Origin: Sternotherus odoratus
Lineage: Eukaryota > Chordata > Testudines > Kinosternidae
Length of the DNA: 64,000 nucleotides
Direction: 5' to 3'
Assembly: GCA_032164245.1 (NCBI GenBank)
Contig: JAVMKO010000002.1
Coordinates: 62,467,840-62,531,839, forward strand
Part shown: one piece after another, positions 57,359 through 64,000 of the stretch
Layout of the letters: the number at the start of each line of letters is the position of its first letter
Numbering within the stretch: position 1 is the first letter of the stretch
The notes under the pieces: model-generated
Told to the model about the DNA's origin: nothing
Database searches by the model: none
The model's input: the letters and a program-made list of their open reading frames with translations, nothing else
Position numbers and translations under genes: made by a program

Positions 57359-58269
57359 TGTCATGGGGTACAGCCCTAATCAACAGACTGGCACCTCCTC
57401 TTGGTCATGCTGGGAATTAGCTCAAGGGCAATACCCATGTCTATGTTCTGTACACCGGCACTCCATCTCTGCTCCTGCCTACAGCTCCTCTCACAGCTCC
57501 CAGAACTACAGCGTTCTCAAGTCAGTCCTCTGGCTAGGTCGTCCAGCAGAGGGAGGGACAGTATCTCTGTCAAATAGTCCAGCCACTTCCTCAGTGGTGA
57601 GTGAGGAAGTACCCAGGCACCAACCTGGGGACCTTGTAAATAGCAGCCTCCCGCTACACCTCTGTAACATGAGTCTCTGTCAATTCTGCTCTATCTCCCT
57701 GGGTCACTTAGGGCTTGTCCTCACTACGGCAGGGATGCATCGATTTTTTGGCGATTGATTTATCGTGTCTCGTTAAGACGCGATAAATCGACCACCAGCG
57801 GCTCCCCCGTCGACTCTGGAAGTCCAGCTTGTCAAGAGGCACAAGCTGGAGTCGACGGGGGACCGTGCCGCCGCCGTGAGGATGGGAGGTAATTCGGCTG
57901 TAGAGACGTCGATTTCAGCTACGTTATTAACGTAGCTGAAATTGCATATCTACAGTCAATTTCCCCCCCCTCGTGGAGAGCAGCCCTTACCCATGACTCC
58001 AGCACCTTCTTCACCTCAAGTCCCAGGAGCCAGCCACTGCTCTGCCCAAGGTGCTTACAGTTCTCTCAGCCCTCCAGGGAAGCAGTCCTTACTCCCCAGG
58101 CTCCCAGGAGCAACTGATAGTGCTCTGCTTGCAGCTCTTTTCATATGGGCCTGCTGGACCTTGATTGGCTGTTCCTCACAGCCCCTCTCCTATTAGCTGC
58201 TTCCCGCACCGCCTCCCCAGGGTTCTGTTAACCCTTTCTCTGCCAGTGTGGGGCAGAGCCTCCATCACA
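57359..58269 (-). mobile_element. Solo LTR (endogenous retrovirus or LTR retrotransposon), carrying a MITE
   Basis: The plus-strand edges are TGTCATGGGG and CTCCATCACA (TG...CA). Flanks ATTAC (57354-57358) and GTTAC (58270-58274) match at 4 of 5. Without the MITE at 57711-57986 it is about 630 bp. On the minus strand, from the right edge, it has a CCAATC box near 58160-58165 and CATATGAAAAGAGC near 58135-58148 as a plausible TATA region, in LTR-like order. No internal coding sequence or second LTR is present, so it is a recombined solo LTR. Confidence 0.65.
57711..57986. mobile_element. PIF/Harbinger-like MITE inside the LTR, TTA duplication
   Basis: It begins GGGCTTGTCCTCACTACGG and ends with the complement of GGGCTGCTCTCCACGAGG. 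TTA lies on both sides (57708-57710, 57987-57989). It contains GTCGACTC...GAGTCGAC arms and the near-perfect hairpin CAGCTACGTT...AACGTAGCTG. Its position shows that it inserted after the LTR. Confidence 0.85.
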
Positions 58270-58274
58270 GTTAC

Positions 58275-59459
58275 AAAATACCTACCTCTCCCCCTAATCT
58301 GTAAAAGTTTGGTTGGCCACTGTCTTGCTGCTTCCTCCCACCGTGTATCAGAATGGATTCCACCACCTTCAGAACTCCACATAAGTGCCGTTTTTTTACA
58401 CTAGCTTTACTCACTGATAACTACAGTACGCTCTCTCTAGAACAAAGACCTGGGGATCCAGGCAATTTGTTTATTATAGTCAGGGATCTGTTATAGCGAA
58501 AGAGCACTGCCAGAGAGGGGAAGAGGGCTGACATGTTGAGACCCAAGGCGTGATGGGGGCTGACAGCTCCTCCATGGACAGATGGGCTCTCAAGCCCCTT
58601 GCCATGCCTCAGGTGCGATCCCAGGACTGGATTAATTATAGCCGAAGATTTGTTAATTATGAGGGGCATTATAGCAAGGGTGTAATGTACAGGTGGATGG
58701 TTAACGATACTAAATAATAATTCTACATGATACGCTCTACACTGTCACATAATTAAGGGTGGAGATTATAGAAGGATATTGTGTTACAGACTGACTGGTT
58801 GTTTTGTTCTCTTGTAAGACACATCAGAAACAGTGAATATGGCTAATGAAATTTTCAGAGAATGGCAGCACCTACTAGTCACCTGCCTTAATTCAAATAC
58901 CTTTGGTGAAAGTGTTTTGGGCCCTCAAGCAATTCTTAACCACAATGTGGTTTATTTATATGCTTAAAGATAAGCACATGAATAAATCAGTGCTTAAGGT
59001 ACAAACAGAAATGAAAACCCTAACCTAAATCATTGTGAAAGAGCCTGTGCTTTAGAGAAAATGAATGATTGTTGGGCAACAGGAAGAAATACAATCTATT
59101 ATGATGCAAGAACTCCACGAGTAAATGGGCTGCACTCCATAAATGTATTATTTTACAGCACCCACAAGTATGCTAGGCTCTTCACAGAAAACACCTAGAA
59201 GAGAGGTAGGTGTCTAGAGCCCAAAGAATTTACATTCTAAGAGCCTGCTCCAAAGCCCATTGAAGTCAGTGAGAATCATAAACAATCCATACCCATTCCT
59301 ATAAAATATTTACATATTATTATCCAGGGTTAATTAATTCCTTCTTTAAGAGAAAAAGTTTAAAATAAGGGAAATTAAAAAAAACAAAAGGCACGTGCAA
59401 AATACTACATTTCAGAAGGAAAAAATCATATGCATAAATATAAAATGGATGATAACTGG
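58275..59459. other. Mostly unassigned; possible MITE at 58424-58700 and MIR-like fragment near 59140-59290
   Basis: At about 58424 TACGCTCTCTCTAGAAC and TTATAGTCAGGGATCTGTTATAGCG, with GGGGCATTATAGCAAGGGTGT to the right, look like a decayed mariner-type MITE. At 59140-59290 a diverged repeat with TGCTAGGCTCTTCACAG and GAATTTACATTCTAAGAG resembles the fragment at 15625. Neither has firm borders. Confidence 0.4.
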
Positions 59460-60115
59460 CTAGCCAGCAGTTCTGCAGAAAGGGAACTGGGGATTATAGT
59501 GCATCACAAATTGAATGAGCCAACAATATGATGCACTTGCAAAAAAGACACTCATAATTCTTGGCTATATTAAAAGGAGTGTCATATGTAAGATACAGAA
59601 GGCAATTCTTCCACTCTATTCCACACCGGTGAGGCCTCTATTGGATTACTATACCCAGTTTGGGGCATCATACTTTAAGAAAGATGTGAACAAATTGGAA
59701 AGAGTCCAGAGCAGACCAACAAAAATTATAAAAGTTTTAGAAAATCTGACCTATGAAAAAAGAAGACTGAGGGGGAACTTGATTAACAGTCTTCAACTAT
59801 GATAAGGGATGTTATCAAGAGGATGGTGATCAATTGCTCTCCCTGTTCACTGAAGGTAGGTCAAGAAATAATCAGCTTTATTTGCAGGAAGGGAGACTTA
59901 GTGTAGAAATTAGGAAAAAAGCTTCTTGTCAGTAAGGCTAGATAAGTACTGGACTACATTAGCAAGAGACGTGGAATCCCCATCATTGAGGTTTTTAAGA
60001 ACAGGTTAGACAAATACTGTCAGGGATGGTTTACGTATACATAGTCCTGCCTCTGCAAAGGGGAGTGGACTAGATGACCTCTCAAACTCCTTCCATCTCT
60101 ACAATATTATGATGA
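59460..60115 (+). mobile_element. CR1 LINE, 5'-truncated 3' end
   Basis: The ORF at 59515-59802 contains LLDYYTQFGASYFKKDVNKL, then ERVQSRPTKIIKVLENLTYE and KRRLRGNLINSL. This is the C-terminal end of the CR1 ORF2 protein, with several missing residues and a stop. The 3' untranslated part continues to GGAGTGGACTAGATGACC, CTCAAACTCCTTCCATCTC and ATATTATGATG, the CR1 3' terminus with its ATTCTATGA-like octamer decayed. Truncation of the 5' end is usual for CR1. Confidence 0.85.
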
Positions 60116-60119
60116 AACA

Positions 60120-60905
60120 TATTCCCTACTCCCCAAAATAATCAATCATATAAGACATGGAGAGGGAAAGAACACATTTTCTGTCCCAGAGAGGATCTCA
60201 GTAGAGATGTATAAGTACTTTCTTCTGGTTTAAGTTCTTTTATCTCAAATTCAACCTTACGAGTAATTAGGTATTTTAAATAATGATCCCATCATTGCTG
60301 CTAATGACATGGTAAGATGCTCAAAGGACATAGAGGTCAATTATCCGAAGTGATAAACCCCAGAATTAAAATGACTGCTGCCATTCAATAAAGCACCGTT
60401 ATTTAGGGCCTTCCAGGACGTTACCCTGCAGATGATCACAGTTGGGAGTTGCTTACTGCCAGAGACAGCAAAGATTGGAAACTCTAAGGAGGTAATTCAT
60501 TTAGCACTCAGGGCAGAAGCAACTTGTGTCATCTTCTGGCAACATTCGCAGGCCAAGTTAAGCTGAGATTTGGTGAGAGAACTGTCTCCCCCTGCTCAAG
60601 AGAGAGAAGGCCATAGCAATTTAAGGCCTTTGAAAGAGAAAGGGGAAATAGTGGGAGTCTCCTCAAGTCATTAAACACATGAGATTAGTAATGACCTCAC
60701 CAATGAAGTTGTCAAGGGTCTTTGTTGAAGGAATATGTAGGGTCTTTCCAATTACTTTTTAATGACATTTTACAGATAGGGTAAAACATGAAAACTCTGC
60801 ATCATGGCAGAACTCTCCTTAGAGTAAATGTCAATTCTTAAAATCAGCTAGTGAGGCTTGCTGCTGAGTGGTGGCTGAAATTCTCTGCATCGATCACCCT
60901 ATAGA
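60120..60905. other. Unassigned AT-rich stretch
   Basis: Nothing supported. Confidence 0.3.
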
Positions 60906-60907
60906 CC

Positions 60908-61422
60908 AGCAGCTCTCAACCTTTTTGGGCTCAGGACCCATTTGTAAATGTTTATGGCCTGTCATGACATAGTTAATAGCCTGGGGGTGGAGGCCCTGGG
61001 TTGGTTTTGGTCAGATCCTGCCTCCCAAGAGTCCTGCCCAACATTCACCCCACAGTGGTGGCTCCTGCAGCTTCCATGCTGTGGGGCCGGCCAGGTTTGG
61101 CTCTCTGCTCCAGGCCTTGCAATTTCCAGCTCTGCTGAAATTTGGCCCCAGCCTCCCTGACTGGACCAAATTTGTGCAAGTGTAGTTGTGACTTGGTTCA
61201 TGGGTTGCAATGGCACTCACTCACATTCGGTCTTCCCGGTCTCCCATCATCATGACGGCTGGGCCAATCCTAAATGGCTCTGGGACCCCAGAGGTTGCAG
61301 TGCCTGAAGGAGGGAGGAGAGCCCAGGCAGGTCTCTGGGACAGAAGCTGTCACACAGCCCTTTAAAACATTCTGGTGACCCAATTTTGGGTCCTTACCCA
61401 TGGGTTGAGGAACCCTGCTGCA
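60908..61422. mobile_element. hAT-like MITE (diverged)
   Basis: The left end CAGCAGCTCTCAACCTTTTT and the right end, reversed, CAGCAGGGTTCCTCAACCCA are inverted repeats, with GGCTCAGGACCC/GGTAAGGACCC just inside. The GC-rich body contains no transposase. A target duplication was not recovered. Confidence 0.62.
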
Positions 61423-62442
61423 GAGCAAGAGGCCAGAGTCGGGAAATTAAACCTAACTCTCCCACAAAAGTATTCCACCAACGGTGTTTTTATTTAGGAG
61501 ATACACGTTTTGCTTTTAAGAGGCTTTTTTTTAGTACTTATTAACATTGGAATACTCAGATAATCTGATATTTTAAAAGATAAAATAATCTGCATCAAAG
61601 TTCAGGAGAACTTTCTAACAGGAGTTAGACCATTCTTAGGGAAAACAAACCAACTTGCATTTCCAGTATGTTTTAACCAAGTAGTACTGTTCTTTCGAAT
61701 ACAATAGCCAGTAAAAGGCTAAAAAGCATAGTTTTCATCCTGTAGGGAACACTCTAAAAAGGAAGCATGTTTATAACTGCCAAAAACGGCAGCCTACTAA
61801 GGGGTTAGAAGGATCTGAATGGGGATAGAATTTTACCCAATAATAATAATCCCCATCCCCAAACACACGCCTCTCTTAATAATAGTACAATTTTGCAATA
61901 AGCACTCCGCAACAACAAAAGTCTGAAAAATGACCTCACTATTTTGAAAAAAAGAAAACCCATGCAGTTCAAGTCAATAAATGTTGAGCTACTAACAACA
62001 AAGGGAATGGACGGTCTATTTAGACTATTATACAGTTTTGTGTTTACTGCTTAGAATGGTCCAAACTGAAATTCTGGCAGGCTAGTACTCAAACTCTAAG
62101 GCCAGATACATTTTATCTCCATATTAGGTTGTGGAGCAAGTTCTGATTCAACAGTTCTGCTCTGTTTGTAGCTTTAAAGAAGCCAATGATGGTATGTTAC
62201 AGGCACTATGCACACTATTATGAAAACATGAAAGGTGAGTTTTACCACACTGTTCTTGAATTAGCTATAGATAGATAAAACAACGGGCATTAAACTAGAA
62301 ACCACAGCTACTGTATCACAAAGTTAAAGAAAAATTAAAAGATCCAAAGGGAATGAAAATATCTGCAAACTAAACAAGAGGTTTTAGACTAAAGTGTAAA
62401 AATACTAAATTAAATTAAATATCAAATATCAGTATTAAATAT
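61423..62442. other. Unassigned AT-rich stretch
   Basis: Nothing supported. Confidence 0.3.
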
Positions 62443-62764
62443 CAGTGCTAATGAGGCAATTCAATGTAGAGTTGGAAGTAACAATTCCAACCTAAATTGA
62501 CTTGGCTCATTAGCACTGACCCCCAACTTGGTAAGGCAACTCCCACCTTTTCATATTGTGGCAGGGTGGGCTTGACCCAGCCTGCCGCCTCTTTAAGAGG
62601 GAGAAAAGCCCTCTGCAAACCCCTGGTGCAGCGAGCCTAATCAGCCACCTGGCTTGCAGGGCAATCAATTGGATGGGTTGCACCTGGAAGCCTCCTCTGG
62701 GGGATATAAGTCCTGCCAGGAACGAAGCCCAGTGTGGTGGTGGTGGTTTGAGCTATTCAGAGCT

Positions 62765-62990
62765 GTGTTTGTATGTTAGCTGGACTACATAGAGTCTGTA
62801 GAGCTGTAAACGGTTAGCTGGACTATATAGAGTCCGTAAAGCTGTATAACTGTTAGCTGGACTACATAGAGTCCGTAGAGCTGTATAACTGTTAGCTGGA
62901 CTACATAGAGTCCGTAGAGCTGTAGAACTGTTAGCTGGACTACAAAGAGTCTGTAGAGCTGTATAACTGTATGCTAGAGCTATCCAGAGC
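62765..62990. repeat. Tandem array of ~45-bp units in the LTR
   Basis: Five units built on GTTAGCTGGACTACATAGAG followed by TCCGTAGAGCTGTATAACT. They differ from one another by a few bases. Confidence 0.88.
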
Positions 62991-63082
62991 TGTATCTAAA
63001 GCTGTTTAATACTCACTCTGCGGGTGCAGTTGGGGAGGGAGTCCCAACCGGGGGTAGTGGACTCAGCCTCCCCCCGTAGCTG

Positions 63083-63195
63083 TTCAGAGTTGTATGTTAA
63101 TTAGCTACTTATAGCTGTATGTTAATGAGCTATTGAGAGCTGTATGTTAATGAGCTATTGAGAGCTGTATGTTAATGAGCTATTGAGAGCTGAAG
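63083..63195. repeat. Tandem array of ~25-bp units in the LTR
   Basis: Four to five units built on GAGAGCTGTATGTTAATGAG followed by CTATT. The shared AGAGCTGTA motif suggests that both arrays come from one ancestral unit. Confidence 0.85.
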
Positions 63196-63513
63196 CTGTA
63201 GAGCTGTAACTAAAAGGACTGCACTGTATAAACTTGTATATATTGGTGGTGGGGTCCTGCACTGTAAATTAAAGAGCACTGTTTGGAGCAAAAAGGGTTT
63301 CCTGCGTGTTCCTGAGGAGGGGTGAGAGAGCGATCTGTCACAATATGCTGTGTATTTATACCTCCCTACTGTATGTTCCACTCGATGGATCTGATGAAGT
63401 GGGTTTTAGTCTACGAAAGCTTATGCCCAAATACATTTATTAGTCTCTAAAGTGCCTCAAGGATTCCTCGTTGTTTTTGTTGATACAGACTACCACGGCT
63501 ACCACTCTGATTT

Positions 63514-64000
63514 TTTTTTTTTTTAAAGAGTGTCTTACTGGGATCTAAGAGTGTTGGATACAGAAGCAGAACGAAGAATCAGAAAGCATGAACTATGGAT
63601 TTCTAACTAGGAAATAATATGATGAAAACAGAAGATGTATGAGCCTCTGAAAAGATATACTCTAGGCTAAATCCAATTAAGACTTCAGTCATTTACAGCA
63701 GAGTATTTACAATATTGCTAGGCCCAAGAGATAACTCTCTTTCATTCCGTGACAGGATTTCATGTTTTCATGGATTTTGAAAGCAAATCCATAATGCCTT
63801 CTAAAAAATCCTGCTGATAGCAAGATTCTCCCTGACAAGGGACAAGTGATCAAGCTGAGAAGTGGCATTTCTCATTGAAGATTTGTTCCAACTTAACTCT
63901 GGGCAACTGCTATGGGAGGAAGTTTGCCCGGACTTATGGAACAATCGATTACAATCTGCAGTAGAGTTTGAAAGCAACATCTTGAAATTCACAGGAGAGT
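63514..64000. other. Unassigned right edge of the window
   Basis: A poly-T tract at 63511-63525, then AT-rich DNA without recognised features. Confidence 0.3.

Larger units (their letters stand above)
62557..63342 (+). mobile_element. Solo LTR with internal tandem repeats, TSD ATAT
   Basis: Edges TGTGGCAGGG and GATCTGTCACA (TG...CA), with ATAT on both sides (62553-62556, 63343-63346). A GATATAAG box lies at 62703-62710 and ATTAAA at 63268-63273, as expected for a promoter and a poly-A signal in LTR order, about 560 bp apart. Two tandem arrays make up much of the length. There is no internal region, so it is a solo LTR, superfamily uncertain (a 4-bp duplication fits Gypsy or ERV1). Confidence 0.85.
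62443..63513 (+). mobile_element. Penelope-like element tail split by a solo LTR
   Basis: The left part 62443-62556 has ACTTGGCTCATTAGCACTGA, then CCAACTTGGTAAGGCAACTC. The right part 63347-63513 continues directly (GCTGTGTATTTATACCTCCC) and holds CTGATGA at 63391-63397, a decayed stem, GAAA at 63415-63418, then AAAGTGCCTCAAGGATTCC and ACCACGGCTACCACTCTGA, the PLE tail end, followed by a T tract. Its left edge is a short foldback (CAGTGCTAATGAG against CTCATTAGCACTG). Without the LTR it is about 280 bp. Confidence 0.82.

Noticed and set aside
62765..63195. CRISPR-like or centromeric satellite array
   Set aside because: Few units, directly tandem, confined within LTR boundaries.

Overview
The window looks like intergenic or intronic DNA from a reptile genome, most likely a turtle. 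I base this on the mix of repeats: a DIRS retroelement with long open reading frames, Penelope-like element (PLE) tails, a tRNA-headed SINE with a CR1-type tail, a 5'-truncated CR1 LINE, MIR-like fragments, several hAT families, PIF/Harbinger-like MITEs with TTA duplications, pogo/Tigger-like MITEs and short Helitrons. The turtle assignment is inference from repeat types I recognise; no host gene confirms it. I found no convincing host exon, tRNA, rRNA or CRISPR array. Every recognisable protein belongs to a mobile element.

Layout. 0.3-5.8 kb: a nearly complete DIRS element on the minus strand, 303-5755, with inverted terminal repeats, an internal complementary region (ICR) that is the reverse complement of the joined ends, a Gag-like ORF, an RT/RNase H/methyltransferase-like ORF and a tyrosine recombinase ORF that is frameshifted near its end. 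6-13 kb: MITEs (a hAT copy with duplication GTTTAAAG, a TA-flanked GC-rich foldback, a long-TIR foldback), an isolated long hairpin at 7454-7644, and a PLE foldback with a hAT-like MITE. 13-19.8 kb: mostly unassigned AT-rich DNA. 19.8-21.6 kb: a hAT element with a 441-codon transposase ORF, 15-bp TIRs and a perfect 8-bp duplication. 24-35 kb: MITEs, MIR-like fragments, a near-perfect PLE palindrome at 27.8-28.0 kb, Harbinger MITEs and a PLE 3' end at 34.7-35.1 kb. 35.8-39.1 kb: a nest of five elements. 40-47 kb: more hAT, Harbinger and Tigger elements, a Helitron, and a deleted hAT gene interrupted by a SINE. 47-57 kb: mostly unassigned, with another Helitron at 52.2-53.1 kb. 57-64 kb: a solo LTR carrying a Harbinger MITE, a CR1 fragment, and a second solo LTR inserted in a PLE tail.

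Most interesting: (1) the DIRS element, whose ICR lets both ends be fixed to the base and shows a shared GAA at the circle junction; (2) PLE tails that carry a hammerhead-ribozyme-like core and repeatedly occur as foldbacks, one a 94-bp palindrome with a 1-nt centre; (3) the five-element nest; (4) three Helitrons, two with G-rich minisatellites; (5) a 61-nt sequence present both inside one MITE and 1.36 kb away.

Limits: family names come from recognised motifs and structure, not from a database search. Percent divergences and ages were not calculated.
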